Part shown: piece by piece, positions 26,101 to 35,013 of the stretch
Position numbering within the stretch: position 1 is the first letter of the stretch
Layout: every line of letters begins with the position of its first letter
NCBI GenBank assembly: GCA_963812945.1
Contig: CAWEXD010000010.1
Span: forward strand, 310,001 to 374,000
Length of the DNA: 64,000 nucleotides
DNA from: DASRDR01 sp963812945 [NCBI: uncultured Candidatus Rokubacteria bacterium]
Lineage (GTDB): Bacteria; Methylomirabilota; Methylomirabilia; Rokubacteriales
Reading direction: 5' to 3'
Notes under the pieces: generated by a model
The model's database searches: none
What the model saw: the letters and a program-made list of their open reading frames with translations, nothing else
Told to the model about the DNA's origin: nothing
Translations under genes and position numbers: made by a program

Positions 26101-27259
26101 GAGCCCGGAGGCGGTTGCGCTGGCCATCGACCTGCGTTTCGAGCTCCGCAACGTCCTGATCGGGGCCGAGGACGTCAAACGCATCCGCCCGCACCTAGAC
26201 GTGGCCGAGCGGCTCGCCTCGACGCTCGGGGACCGCGCCCGGCTCGCTCGTGTGCTCGTCTACCGGTCGACGCTCCTCTGGCTCTCCGGTGACCACGCGA
26301 GCGCCATCCAGAGAGTGTCGACGGCCCTCGAGATCGCGGTGGCGCTCGGGGACACGGAGCTCGAAGTCATGGCGAGGGTCCACCTGGGCGCTCCCCACTA
26401 CACCCTCGGCGAGTATCGGCAGGCAGTGGCGCATCTGGAGCGGGCGATCGACCTGAGCGGCGGGGAGCGGCTCCACCAGCGCCTGGGCATGTCCGTCATC
26501 GCCTCCGTGCAATCCCGGCGATGGCTGACCTGTTGCCTGGCCGAGCTGGGCGCGTTCGACGAGGGGGCCCGCCGGGGCGAGGAAGCGGTCCGGATCGCCG
26601 ATTCGGCAGGGCACCTGGCCAGTCAGTCTTCCGCACGTCTGGCGGTGGGCTTCCTACACCTCGTTAGAGGCGATCTAACCGCCGCTATCCGCTCTCTGGA
26701 AGGGGGGGTCGACCTCGAGGGCCGCCTGCCCGTCAGCTCCTGGTTCGAGACGGCCAGATTCGCGCTCGCCTTAGCTCATGCTTCCGCTGGTCGAGTCGAC
26801 GAGGGATTCCGGATCCTACAGAGCGCCTATCACAGCTTCAGAGTCGAGCGCATTCAGCGACAGGTGTGGCTCGCCGAGGCGCATTTACTGGCGGGCCGGG
26901 TCGAGGAATCAGCGCGCCTGGCCGATGAGGCGTTGACCCTGGCTCGGGACCGTTGCGAGCGAGGTCGCGAGGCCTGGCTGCTCCGTCTTCTTGGACAGAT
27001 TGCGCTCGCGCGCAGCCCGAGCGGGATTGAGACGGCGGAGGACTCGTACCGCCAGGCCCTGGATCTGGCTGAACAGCTCGAGATGCGCCCGCTCGTGGCC
27101 CAGTGCCACCTGGGCCTCGGTCGCCTCCATCGGCTGGCTGGACGGATGGCGGCGGCACGCTCCGAGCTGGAAACCTCGCTGGCGCTGTTCCGCTCGATGG
27201 GCATGGACACGCCGGCGCGTCGGGCCGAGGCCGAGCTCGCGGGGTGTGCCGCGCCCTGA
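23162..27259 (+). CDS. Four-module regulator: sigma-54 activator AAA+ and Fis HTH, cyclase-like domain, STAND-type ATPase, TPR
   Basis: 1365 residues from a GTG without a strong ribosome site. Residues 10-250 are a sigma-54 activator ATPase: Walker A GETGSGKG (40-47), the L1 loop as GAFTDA (87-92, normally GAFTGA), Walker B GTLLLDEI and R-fingers FREDLYHRL. Residues 275-322 are a Fis-type HTH ([20 protein letters not shown]). About 355-520 resembles a class III nucleotide cyclase domain without clear metal Asp residues. It is followed by a [13 protein letters not shown] start and Walker A GEPGVGKS (565-572) of an AAA_16-type ATPase, then TPR-like helices to the end. Tandem fusion of these modules is rare. 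The input is probably a ligand sensed by the C-terminal part. Confidence 0.85.
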   Translation: MAPLGQVLGNCPTILALREEVDRLLRQVGARRPPAVLILGETGSGKGLLARELHRAGPRRDGPFVALNCAAVPESLLEAELFGFERGAFTDARHAKPGLLQAAHRGTLLLDEIALLPPAVQPKLLTAIEERTVRRLGSVTPESVDVWIIAATNADLVTATRRGTFREDLYHRLAVLTLTVPPLRERGDDIVLLAERFLAKACADYGLPAKTLGRDTRAVLLAYPWPGNIRELGNVIERVALVEESSHLTAEMLRLPAGRAPDPAGEPASAALPSLKDSVSDLERSRLLQALDETGWNVSRTAERLGVSRNQVRYRIEKYQLRPETRSRRRSRSVPAAPDTAPATPAAAPATWFPWERRHLAFVGVSMIAAGGEDSFDTSGTLADHVEKLQAFGGVVAEVGPTRVVVTFGLEPIEDAPVRAALAALAIRKAAEHLEVLEPRPPGVALAIHVTQVLIGGPGNVPRVDQASGRVAIGVLESLLARREAMAILVSDAAGPFLARRFEMLPVDRVNGATGYRLVGRERSGFGLEGRPLSPFVGRAHEMDAVSTLAARVAQGRGQLLGVVGEPGVGKSRFAFEVSRLEGLQGWRVLGCAATSHGTATPYLPIRELLRTYFELDDSEPRLALRARVADRARTLGPALEADLPAWLSLLELPVDDARWAGLDPARQRQHCLEAIKRLWIRESQLQPLLLILEDLHWSDSETQAVLDTLEESLPAARILLLVTYRPGFRHGWADRTYYTQLRLDPLTPEGTADLLRHLLGSDRSLGPVAELVTARCEGNVFFLEETVRMLAETGVIAGEPGARGLAGPVHAIKVPETVQALLAARMDRLSPEDKRVLQAAAVIGRDVPLVLLEALAGSSHTEALRRLRAAEFLYEVSLAGEPGYTFKHALTHDVAYESLSEGSRHTLHVRVVEAIHAVYRNRLGEQTERLAHHASRGELWDRALAFAQQAGHRAAARCAFPEAAAAFEQALVALDHLPGSPEAVALAIDLRFELRNVLIGAEDVKRIRPHLDVAERLASTLGDRARLARVLVYRSTLLWLSGDHASAIQRVSTALEIAVALGDTELEVMARVHLGAPHYTLGEYRQAVAHLERAIDLSGGERLHQRLGMSVIASVQSRRWLTCCLAELGAFDEGARRGEEAVRIADSAGHLASQSSARLAVGFLHLVRGDLTAAIRSLEGGVDLEGRLPVSSWFETARFALALAHASAGRVDEGFRILQSAYHSFRVERIQRQVWLAEAHLLAGRVEESARLADEALTLARDRCERGREAWLLRLLGQIALARSPSGIETAEDSYRQALDLAEQLEMRPLVAQCHLGLGRLHRLAGRMAAARSELETSLALFRSMGMDTPARRAEAELAGCAAP

Positions 27260-27387
27260 GCTGACACCCCGCCCTCGGAGATCGCTGCGGGCTCGCGGTG
27301 CTGCGGCGACGACAGCGGCGGGACCCGTCCATCGGCGGGAGCGTGAGCTTGGGGCGAGACGTGTCAGGCCGCTGGGATGGGCTGCCG

Positions 27388-30300
27388 TCAGTGGAAGTCG
27401 TGAGAGGGGACGGCGGCCCGCGCCGCGAGCGGCCGGATCGCCGTCGCCTGCACCGCCGTCACGCCGTCCTGGTGCTGGAGGATGCCGTCGACCAGGAGGA
27501 ACGGCTCGTGGACGAGCGTGGCGCGCGCCCGCTCGAAGAGCGCGGGCCGGACGATGGCGTTGGCGATCCCCGTCTCGTCCTCGAGCGAGAGGAAGACGAA
27601 CCCCTTCGCCGTGCCCGGCCGCTGGCGCACGACCACGGCGCCGGCGACCCGGACGCGCCGGCCGCCCGCGAGCGCGGCCAGGCCCGCGGCGGGCGTCACG
27701 CCCATCCGCGCCCAGTCGGCGCGGCGAAGCGCCATGGGATGGGGCCCGACCGTGACGCCGGTCCCGCGGTAGTCGGCGACGAGGCGCTCGGCCACCGACA
27801 TCTCGCGGAGCGGTGACGGCTCGGGCGCCGGCGCGTGGCCGGCGAAGAGCGGGCCCGGCGGCCGGGCCGCCCGCTCGGCCTGCCACAGCGCGTCCCGGCG
27901 CCGGAGCCCGAGGCTCCCGAGCGCGCCCGCCTCCGCGAGCGCCGTCACCTCAAGGCGCGCGAGTCCGGCCCGCGCGCAGAGGTCGTCCACGGAGGCGAAG
28001 GCGCACGCCTGTCGCGCGGCGACCAGCCGGTGCGCGGCGGCCTCGCGGAGCCCCTTCACCTGCCCGAGCCCGAGCCGCACGGCGCCGGCCTCGACCGTCG
28101 CGCGCCACAGGGAGACGCCCACGTCCACCGGGCGCACGGCCTGGCCGCGCCGGAGCGCGTCCCGGACGACCGTCGCCGGATGGTAGAAGCCCATCGGCTG
28201 GTTGTTGAGGAGCGCCGCGTAGAACTCGGCCGGGTGGTGGACCTTCAGGTACGCGCTCGCGTAGGCGAGGAGCGCGAAGCTCGCGCTATGCGATTCCGGA
28301 AAGCCGTATTCCGCGAACGCCGTGATCGCGCGCACGATCTCCTCCGCCGCTCTGCCGGTGATCCCGTTCCGGGCGATTCCGGCGCGGAGCTTCGTCTCGA
28401 TCGCCTGCATCCGCGCCCGCGAGCGCCGGAAGCCGAAGGCTCGGCGGAGCTCCTCGGCCTCCCCGCCCGTGAGCCCGGCGGCGACCATCCCCATCCGGAG
28501 GAGCTGCTCCTGGAAGAGCGGGACCCCGAGCGTCCGCTGGAGGATCGGCTCGAGTGAGGGGTGGGGGTAGGTGACCGGCTGGCGCCCGGCCCGCCGCGCG
28601 AGGTAGGGGTGCACCATCTGGCCGATGATCGGCCCCGGCCGGATGATCGCGATCTGGACGACCAGGTCGTAGAAGCGCCGGGGCCGGAGGCGCGGGAGCG
28701 TCGCCATCTGGGCGCGGCTCTCCACCTGGAAGAGCCCGACGGTGTCGGCCTCCTGGAGGAGCCGGTACACCGCCGGGTCGTCGGGCGGGAGATGCGCGAG
28801 GTCCACCTCGTGGCCGGCCGCCCGACAAAGCGCGATCGCCTCTTCGAGGGCGGCCATCATCCCGAGGCCGAGGAGGTCGACCTTGATGATCCCGAGGTCC
28901 GCGCAGTCGTCCTTGTCCCACTGGACGACGACCCGGCCCGGCATCGTCGCCGGCTCGAGCGGCACCACCTCGTCGAGCCGGCCCGCCGCGAGCACCATGC
29001 CGCCCGAGTGCTGGCCGAGGTGGCGCGGGAGCCCGACCACGGCCTGCCAGAGCCGGGCGAAGCGCCGGATCCGCGGATCCTCGAGATCGGCGCCGGCGCG
29101 CCGGAGGTGGCCAGCGGGCGACTCCTCCACCGGATCGTGGTAGCCCCAGCCGGGGACGCTTTTGGCGAGGCGGTCGAGGAAGTCCGGCGGGAGCCCCAGT
29201 GCCTTGCCGACCTCGCGGACCGCGCGGCGCGGCTGGTAGGTGATGACGTTCGCGGTCATCGCGGCGCCCGTCCCGCCGTAGCGCCCGTAGACGTACTGGA
29301 TGATCGCCTCGCGCCGGTCGCCCGACGGCAGGTCGAGGTCGATGTCGGGCCACTCGCCCCGCTCCTCCGACAGGAAGCGCTCGAAGAGGAGATCCATTCC
29401 GATCGGATCCACCGCCGTGATCCCGAGGCTGTAGCAGACCGCGCTGTTCGCCGCCGAGCCGCGGCCCTGGACGAGGATCTCCCGCGCGCGCGCCTCGCGG
29501 ACGATGTCCCAGACGATCAGGAAGTAGCCGGCGAGGTCGAGCTTCTCGATGAGCCGGAGCTCGCGGGCGAGCTGCTCCTGCACGCGCGCCGTCACGGGAC
29601 GATAGCGCCCGCGCGCGCCGGCCTCGACCAGCTCGCGGAGATAGGCGATCTGCGGCCGGCCGTCGGGGACCGGGTAGGCGGGGAAGCGGTAGCCGAGATC
29701 CTGGAGCGTGAAGCCGCAGCGCGCGGCGATCTCGCCGGTGGCGAGGAGCGCCTGCGGGAGGTCGGCGAACCGCCGGGCCATCTCGGCGGGAGCCCGGAGG
29801 TGGCGCTCGGCGTTCGGCGAGAGCCGCCGGCCCAGCGCGTCCAGCGGGGCCCGGAGGCGGACGGCCGTCAGGACGTCGAAGAGCGGGCGCTCGCCGGGCG
29901 TCGCGTGGCGGACGCCGCCGGTGGCGACGACGGGGAGCCGGGCCTCCCGCGCGAGCGCCACGGCGCGGCGGGTCCCGAGCTCGCTCTCGCGCGTGCCGTG
30001 CCGCTGGAGCTCCACGTAGACCCGGTCCCGGCCGAAGCACTGGACGAGCCGCTCGAGCGTGGCCCGCGCCCTGTCCCGGCGCCCGGCGAGGCAGTCGAGG
30101 GCGAGCGGCCCGTCCCCGCCCCCGGTGAGGCATACGAGGCCCTCGCCCGCGCCGTCGAAGTCATCCAGCGTCGCCCGCGCCTGGCCTTTCGGCGCCCGGG
30201 CCTTCACGCGGGTGATGAGGCGCCCGAGCGCCCGGTACCCGGCGCGGGACTCGACGAGGAGCGGCAGACGCGTGCCGTCGGCGAGCGTGAGGGCGGCGCC

Positions 30301-30501
30301 GACGAGGGGGCGCACGCCCGCCGCCTGCGCCGCCTTGTGGAAGCGCGGGGCGCCGTAGACGCCGTCCACGTCGACGAGGGCGAGCGCGGGCAGCTCGAGC
30401 CGCGCCGCCTCGTCGACCAGGGCCTCGGGCGCCGACGCGGCCTCGAGGAAGCTGAAGGCGCTCCGCGCGGACAGCTCGACGTAGGGCATCATTCGCGTCA
30501 C
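27388..30501 (-). CDS. dnaE2: Error-prone DNA polymerase III alpha subunit DnaE2 (ImuC)
   Basis: 1037 residues from GTG 30501 (ATG 30492 or 30489 are possible). An N-terminal PHP domain (YVELSARSAFSFLEAASAPE) leads into the C-family polymerase. EWPDIDLDLPSGDR (383-396) supplies two catalytic Asp, IIKVDLLGLGMM the third; GQHSGGMVLA and FPESHSASFALLAYASAYLK are typical. The C-terminal OB domain (RVRVAGAVVVRQRPGTAKGF) matches DnaE2 rather than DnaE1. It performs translesion synthesis with ImuA and ImuB, encoded about 2 kb upstream on the same strand. An inserted SGNH gene and an ORF6N gene lie between. Confidence 0.95.
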   Translation of the reverse strand: MTRMMPYVELSARSAFSFLEAASAPEALVDEAARLELPALALVDVDGVYGAPRFHKAAQAAGVRPLVGAALTLADGTRLPLLVESRAGYRALGRLITRVKARAPKGQARATLDDFDGAGEGLVCLTGGGDGPLALDCLAGRRDRARATLERLVQCFGRDRVYVELQRHGTRESELGTRRAVALAREARLPVVATGGVRHATPGERPLFDVLTAVRLRAPLDALGRRLSPNAERHLRAPAEMARRFADLPQALLATGEIAARCGFTLQDLGYRFPAYPVPDGRPQIAYLRELVEAGARGRYRPVTARVQEQLARELRLIEKLDLAGYFLIVWDIVREARAREILVQGRGSAANSAVCYSLGITAVDPIGMDLLFERFLSEERGEWPDIDLDLPSGDRREAIIQYVYGRYGGTGAAMTANVITYQPRRAVREVGKALGLPPDFLDRLAKSVPGWGYHDPVEESPAGHLRRAGADLEDPRIRRFARLWQAVVGLPRHLGQHSGGMVLAAGRLDEVVPLEPATMPGRVVVQWDKDDCADLGIIKVDLLGLGMMAALEEAIALCRAAGHEVDLAHLPPDDPAVYRLLQEADTVGLFQVESRAQMATLPRLRPRRFYDLVVQIAIIRPGPIIGQMVHPYLARRAGRQPVTYPHPSLEPILQRTLGVPLFQEQLLRMGMVAAGLTGGEAEELRRAFGFRRSRARMQAIETKLRAGIARNGITGRAAEEIVRAITAFAEYGFPESHSASFALLAYASAYLKVHHPAEFYAALLNNQPMGFYHPATVVRDALRRGQAVRPVDVGVSLWRATVEAGAVRLGLGQVKGLREAAAHRLVAARQACAFASVDDLCARAGLARLEVTALAEAGALGSLGLRRRDALWQAERAARPPGPLFAGHAPAPEPSPLREMSVAERLVADYRGTGVTVGPHPMALRRADWARMGVTPAAGLAALAGGRRVRVAGAVVVRQRPGTAKGFVFLSLEDETGIANAIVRPALFERARATLVHEPFLLVDGILQHQDGVTAVQATAIRPLAARAAVPSHDFH

Positions 30502-30585
30502 GCGCCTCGGAGGGCGGGCGACGGGCGGCCGGCGACCCGCGGTATTCTGACTCCGCGCGACGGCGAGCCGGCGCGCGCCTGAACG

Positions 30586-31845
30586 ATGCGCGTTCCGACA
30601 CGCGGCGCCCTCGGCGCTCTCCTCCTCGGGATCGTGGCGGCTCTCGTGGCCGGCGAGGGGTTGGTCCGCCTGGCCGCGCGCTGGAGCCCGGCGGTCCGGG
30701 ACCTCGCGGTCCCCCGAGACCGCCGCGGGCCGCGTACCTTCGCCTCCCTGGCGGCATACCTCGCGTCACAGCCCACGCAGGTCGTCCCCCACCGCAACTG
30801 GTTCAACTACTGGAACAACGCCCTCGGCCTGAACGATGAAGAGTTCGAAGTCCCAAAGCCCGTCGGGCGGTTCCGCATCCTGGCGCTCGGGGACTCGTTC
30901 ACGTTCGGACTCGTTCCCTATCCGCACACCGCCATGACTCTCTTGGAGACGCGCCTGCGCGCGGCCTGTCCGGGCCGGGAGCTAGAGGTCCTCAACTTCG
31001 GCGTCGGCGGGTCCGGGACCGGCGACTACCGGGCCATCGTGACGCTCGGGCTCGCGACCTACGATCCCGATCTCGTCCTGGTCAACTTCTACGCCGGCAA
31101 TGACGGGCCGGATCTCTATCGACAGGTCCACGAGCGATCGCGAGGGCCGACGATCCTCGGCGCCTCGCGCCTCTGGACGTTCGGGCGGAACGCGCTTCGT
31201 GTCTGGCGCGGGGTCCACGATCTCGACGCCGTCCAGGCGCCGCCGGTGGGGTCCACCCCCCCCGGGCGAACGCCCCGCGGTGGCACCCTCGTCGACCCGA
31301 GCCGTCACGTGAGCGAGCGGGATCCTGCCCTCACGGGCCCGGTCTTCACGGAAACCGTGTTCGCCTCGATCCAGGCGCAGGAGCTGCGGCGGCTCTACCG
31401 CCCCGAGGATCCCCTGATCGTGGAGCGCACCTGGCAGCCCGTGCTCGCCGACCTGGAGGCGATCCGCGCGGAGGTCCTCCGGCAGGGCCGCGGGCTCGCA
31501 CTGGCCGTCTACCCCTCGGCGCTCCAGGTCTACCCGGCTCAGCGGGCCGCTCTGGTCGAGACCTTGCGGCGCCGCCCGCGGTACGTCGCGCTCTCGGGCG
31601 ACGCGCTCGACCCGGCGCTCCCCAATCGGCAGCTCGCCGCCTACTGTCAGCGCGCGGCCCTCCGGTGCGTCGACCTCACGCCGGCCTTCGTCGAGGCGAG
31701 CCACGCCTCGGAGGAGCCCCTCTACAAGCATCGGGACGCGCACTGGACGATCCGGGGCAACCAGGTCGCGGCGGACGCGGAAGCCCGGTTCCTGGCGGGC
31801 CTGGTGTGCCCCGCCGCGCCGGCGCCCCGTCCCGCGCTCCGCTGA
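30586..31845 (+). CDS. SGNH/GDSL hydrolase, AlgX/AlgJ-like
   Basis: 419 residues from ATG 30586. An N-terminal membrane anchor or signal segment (GALLLGIVAALVAGEGLVRL) is followed by ILALGDSFTFGLVP with the GDS nucleophile near residue 106. Then come NFGVGGSGTGDYRA (oxyanion Gly) and LVNFYAGND (Asn block). The C-terminal HRDAHWTIRGNQVAAD has the D-x-x-H pair. So the active site is complete. Relatives acylate or deacylate exopolysaccharide at the cell surface. It is divergent from dnaE2 with 84 bp between and interrupts the mutasome cluster on the opposite strand. Confidence 0.85.
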   Translation: MRVPTRGALGALLLGIVAALVAGEGLVRLAARWSPAVRDLAVPRDRRGPRTFASLAAYLASQPTQVVPHRNWFNYWNNALGLNDEEFEVPKPVGRFRILALGDSFTFGLVPYPHTAMTLLETRLRAACPGRELEVLNFGVGGSGTGDYRAIVTLGLATYDPDLVLVNFYAGNDGPDLYRQVHERSRGPTILGASRLWTFGRNALRVWRGVHDLDAVQAPPVGSTPPGRTPRGGTLVDPSRHVSERDPALTGPVFTETVFASIQAQELRRLYRPEDPLIVERTWQPVLADLEAIRAEVLRQGRGLALAVYPSALQVYPAQRAALVETLRRRPRYVALSGDALDPALPNRQLAAYCQRAALRCVDLTPAFVEASHASEEPLYKHRDAHWTIRGNQVAADAEARFLAGLVCPAAPAPRPALR

Positions 31846-31926
31846 CGGCTTCACCGGCAGATGCTCAAGCTCGGAACGGCCATGCCCGGACACGTGATGA
31901 GCGGCGACGGACAGGCGGTGCGCTGG

Positions 31927-32544
31927 CTACCGGGCGCGCAGGGTCGACGGGCGGCGGGGCTCACCGGGCGGCTTCGCGGCCAGCTGAGCGCCCGTTGCCG
32001 GCCGGAAGCCGAACCGACGCTTCTCCCCCGCCGCCGGCGGCGCCATGAGGTCCCGGATCGCGTCGAAGACCTCCTTGAACTGCGCGTCGTACTTTTGCTC
32101 GAGCCCATCAACCTGGCGTCGCAGCTCGGCCACGGACCACGCCATGGTCCGGAGCCGCACGAACGCCCGCATGATCTCGACGTTGACGAGGATCGCGCGA
32201 CGGCTCCGGAGGACGCTGGAGAGCATGGCCACGCCCTGCTCGGTGAACGCGTACGGCCGGTACTTGATGTTCCGACCCGGCGTCAAGGTCACAGATCGTG
32301 ACCTTGGGAGAGCTCCGTCGTCCCTCACGGGCGCGAACCGAGGCCTCACGGCGAGGGCTTCCTCCCAGGTGAGCTGGAACATGAAGTCTTCCGGAAATCG
32401 CGCCCGGTTCCGCTTCACGGCTTGGTTGAGGGCCTTCGTCGGGACTCCGTAGAGCGCCGCCAAATCGGCATCCAGCATGACTTTCTGCGCGCGCAGGGCC
32501 AGAATCCGCGGCTCGATGCGTTCAGCCGGCACCAGTGTCGCCAT
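31927..32544 (-). CDS. ORF6N domain protein (phage-antirepressor-like)
   Basis: 205 residues. ATG 32544 has AAGGAGG five bases upstream. The N-terminal ORF6N domain is clear: QKVMLDADLAALYGVPTKAL, then NQAVKRNRARFPEDFMFQLT and KYRPYAFTEQGVAMLSSVLR. A predicted coiled coil around 140-180 (LRTMAWSVAELRRQVDGLEQ) precedes a basic Pro-rich end. Members come from phages and mobile elements and bind DNA or antagonise repressors, though many are chromosomal orphans. It lies 38 bp downstream of imuB on the same strand, so it may be read with the mutasome operon. This is an odd passenger. Confidence 0.9.
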   Translation of the reverse strand: MATLVPAERIEPRILALRAQKVMLDADLAALYGVPTKALNQAVKRNRARFPEDFMFQLTWEEALAVRPRFAPVRDDGALPRSRSVTLTPGRNIKYRPYAFTEQGVAMLSSVLRSRRAILVNVEIMRAFVRLRTMAWSVAELRRQVDGLEQKYDAQFKEVFDAIRDLMAPPAAGEKRRFGFRPATGAQLAAKPPGEPRRPSTLRAR

Positions 32545-32582
32545 CGCGCCCTCCTTCTCGAGACGTCGCCACTCAGTCCCAC

Positions 32583-34076
32583 TCAGTCGTAGACGGCGTC
32601 GACGGTCCAGGCGCCGGTCGCGCGGTCCTGCACGAGCCGGCAGGCCGTGCCGTCCGGGAGGGCGACGTCCCACTCCTCGCGGTTCCAGGCGGTCTCCGCC
32701 CACCACTCGCCCCCGGTCTGCCAGGGGCCCGCCCGGGCGACGATCGCGCCGCGGAGCCCCTCGGCTTCCACGCGGACGGGTCGGCCCGCGCCGCACTCCA
32801 CCTGCGCCGGGCGCGGAGGCACGAGCCGGCGGCGGACGAGGGCCGCGCCGGTGAGCCAGGGTCCCGGCGGGCCGGGCTCCCCGGGGAACGGGCCCACGGC
32901 GACCGCGCCGGGCCGATCCGTGTCGGGCACGACCGGCGCGCCGACCTGGTCCGCCCCGACGAGAGCGGACAGCCGGCCCAGGATCTCGCCGAGCTCCCGC
33001 GGGCTCGGCCGTGGCGGCGCGAAGAGATCCGCCTGGAGCGCGGCGAGCGGGACCGGCTCGGCCTCGACGGCGACGGCGACGACCGGCGCCGGCAGCCGGA
33101 GCGTCTCCAGCGCCGTCCGGAGCAGGTGGCCGAGCGTCCGCGCGTCACGGAGCGGCGCAGCGATGCCGAGGTGGTGCGCATGGACGCCGCCGTCCGCGAG
33201 ACGGAGCGTCAGGCGAAGGGCGGCCGCGCCGGCCTCGCGGAGCGCGAGGCGCGCCGCGAGCCGCGCGAGGAGGCGCTCGAGGACGAAAGCGAGCGCCGGG
33301 AGCGCGGGCACTTCCCAGTCGAGCGTGATCGCCTCCTGGCAAGGCTCGGGCGGCGGGCGGGGAACGAACGGCCCGGCATCCGCGCCCCGCGCCAGCGCCT
33401 GGAGCCGCACCGCGGCCGGGCCGAGCCGCGCGAGCAGCGCCGCCGTCGGAAGCGCCGCGAGCGCGCCGAGCGTGTCCACCCCCCAGCGCTCCAGCGCGAG
33501 CGCCATGTCGGGCGGGGGCTCGAGGAAGGCGAGCGCGCGCGGCGCCAGGAACGCGCGCTCCGTGTCCGGCGGCACCACGAGGACGCCCGCCCCGGCGCGG
33601 GCGGCGAGCCGCGCGACGGTTCGCGTCGCGCCAATGCCGACCCGGACCGGCAACGTGACCGCCTCGCCCGCCGCCCGAAGCCGCTCGCCGATCCGCCGCT
33701 CGTCCCCGAAGAGCGCGGCGAGCCCGACGAGGTCCAAGGCGAGGCAGCCAGGCTCGAGGATCTCCACCCGCGGTGAAATCGCCCACGCCGCATCGAGGAG
33801 CGCGCCCGCGGCGGCGCGCTCGGCCTCGGCGTCCTCGAGACGGCCGACGAGGTCGGGCACGCGGGTCGCGGCCTCGGTCGCGCTCATCCCCGGGCGCGCC
33901 CCGCCCGCCGCGGCCTCCGGCGTGACCGCGACGACGGTCCGGAGCGCCGTGTCCCGGAGCGCCGCGACGGGGCGCCCGCACAGGGCGGGGTCCTGACGGA
34001 CCAGCGCCGCGGCGGCGAACCCCGGCACCCACGCGCACGCGTAGCGCGAAGACGCGGCGGCCGCGCTGCCGTCCAT
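32583..34076 (-). CDS. imuB: ImuB, catalytically dead Y-family polymerase of the mutasome
   Basis: 497 residues from ATG 34076, which overlaps the imuA stop by one base. It aligns with Y-family polymerases (RVEILEPGCLALDLVGLAAL, VRVGIGATRTVARLAA). The palm carboxylates are missing: CAWVPGFAAAAL stands where D-x-D-x-F-F-A would be. That is the known ImuB state. Residues 348-352, QADLF, fit the beta-clamp-binding QxxLF motif. ImuB is the clamp and protein hub that recruits DnaE2 to damaged templates. Confidence 0.92.
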   Translation of the reverse strand: MDGSAAAASSRYACAWVPGFAAAALVRQDPALCGRPVAALRDTALRTVVAVTPEAAAGGARPGMSATEAATRVPDLVGRLEDAEAERAAAGALLDAAWAISPRVEILEPGCLALDLVGLAALFGDERRIGERLRAAGEAVTLPVRVGIGATRTVARLAARAGAGVLVVPPDTERAFLAPRALAFLEPPPDMALALERWGVDTLGALAALPTAALLARLGPAAVRLQALARGADAGPFVPRPPPEPCQEAITLDWEVPALPALAFVLERLLARLAARLALREAGAAALRLTLRLADGGVHAHHLGIAAPLRDARTLGHLLRTALETLRLPAPVVAVAVEAEPVPLAALQADLFAPPRPSPRELGEILGRLSALVGADQVGAPVVPDTDRPGAVAVGPFPGEPGPPGPWLTGAALVRRRLVPPRPAQVECGAGRPVRVEAEGLRGAIVARAGPWQTGGEWWAETAWNREEWDVALPDGTACRLVQDRATGAWTVDAVYD

Positions 34077-34882
34077 CAGCGCGCGCCCTCCGCGCGTCCG
34101 CGCGGAGGCGCGTCGCCCGGCGCGCACGGCTGGTCGGTCTCGAGGACGGTCCACGTGAGCCGCACGCCGGCGCCCGGGGCACGGGTCCGGGACCGGACCA
34201 GCCGGGCCTCGGTCTCGAGTCCCGCGAGGAGTCCGGGCCCGCCGGGCACCCACCGGATCTGCCGCGGGACGAGCGCCACCGTGACCGCGGCGAGGCTCCC
34301 GGCCACGCGCCGGGGCCCTGCGACGAGGAGCCCGGTCGCCCTCCGCTCGACCGCCCGCTGGAGGCGCACGAAGACGGCGGGGGGCGTGCGCCCGAGCGCC
34401 CACGGCGGCAGATCCCCGAGATCGACCACGACCAGCTCGAACCCACCGCTCTGGACGAGGACGTCCGCGGCGCGCCACGCGGCGGCGACCCGGCCGCCGC
34501 AGCGGATCCAGAGGAGGCGACCGAGTGGGACGCCGAGCGCCGCGGCCGCGGCCGGATCGAGACCGTCCGTCCCGTCGACGAGCGCCGCCCAGGCGCCTCG
34601 CCCGGTGACGCTGGCGAGCGTCCCGAGGAGCACTCGGGTGCGGCCGGAGGTGCGCGGGCCGACCAGCTCCGCGACCTGACCCCGGGGGAAGCCCCCGTCG
34701 AGGAGCGCGTCGAGCGAGACGAGCCCCGTGGAGATCCGCGGCCCGATCGGGGAGCGGGTGGCGGGCGAGACCCGGAACGCCGCCAGAAGAGGGGCGTCCA
34801 CCGCCGGCGCCCCCGGCGGCGAGGAGCGGGACGCCGGGGGGGTCCAGCGCGAAGCGGCCAGGGGCAGAGACGCGGGCTCCAT
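34076..34882 (-). CDS. imuA: ImuA, RecA-like mutasome protein
   Basis: 268 residues from ATG 34882. The RecA/SulA-like core reads STGLVSLDALLDGGFPRGQV then AELVGPRTSGRTRVLLGTLA. The Walker A is altered (GPRTSGRT, no GKT), as is common in ImuA. ELVVVDLGDLPPW takes the Walker B place. It is the first gene of the mutasome operon, translationally coupled to imuB. The promoter candidate at 34913-34943 contains a palindrome that may bind LexA. Confidence 0.85.
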   Translation of the reverse strand: MEPASLPLAASRWTPPASRSSPPGAPAVDAPLLAAFRVSPATRSPIGPRISTGLVSLDALLDGGFPRGQVAELVGPRTSGRTRVLLGTLASVTGRGAWAALVDGTDGLDPAAAAALGVPLGRLLWIRCGGRVAAAWRAADVLVQSGGFELVVVDLGDLPPWALGRTPPAVFVRLQRAVERRATGLLVAGPRRVAGSLAAVTVALVPRQIRWVPGGPGLLAGLETEARLVRSRTRAPGAGVRLTWTVLETDQPCAPGDAPPRGRAEGAR

Positions 34883-34912
34883 GGGACAGGCGACGGTGCA
34901 GCGTCGCGAGGA

Positions 34913-34943
34913 ATACTAAACACGAGTTGTGTATCATGGACAA
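34913..34943 (-). promoter_or_regulatory. Candidate imuA promoter with palindromic operator
   Basis: On the minus strand TTGTCC (34943-34938) and TAGTAT (34918-34913) are separated by 19 bases; TTTAGT would give 17. Between them lies ACAC-N5-GTGT (34920-34932), extended by matching A/T bases. This is the most AT-rich patch for several kb. Overlap of a palindrome with the core promoter of an SOS mutasome suggests a LexA-type site, though it matches none of the LexA boxes I know well. Confidence 0.4.
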
Positions 34944-34968
34944 CCACTACATCTGGCGAGGTTGTCGG

Positions 34969-34997
34969 GCGGGACCCCCCAGTGATCGGGGGCCCGC
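34969..34997 (-). terminator. Hairpin downstream of the MOSC gene
   Basis: GCGGGCCCCC and GGGGGGTCCCGC face each other around a seven-base loop, 17 bases beyond the MOSC stop codon on the minus strand. The stem is strong but imperfect, and no T-run follows. It likely separates this operon from imuA. Confidence 0.45.
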
Positions 34998-35013
34998 CGA
35001 CCGGGAGCCCCTC

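Noticed and set aside
33145-34947. 600-codon minus-strand frame overlapping imuA and imuB in another phase.
   Set aside because: Arg/Ser/Pro-rich out-of-frame shadow; both overlapped genes have clear families and coupled start and stop codons.
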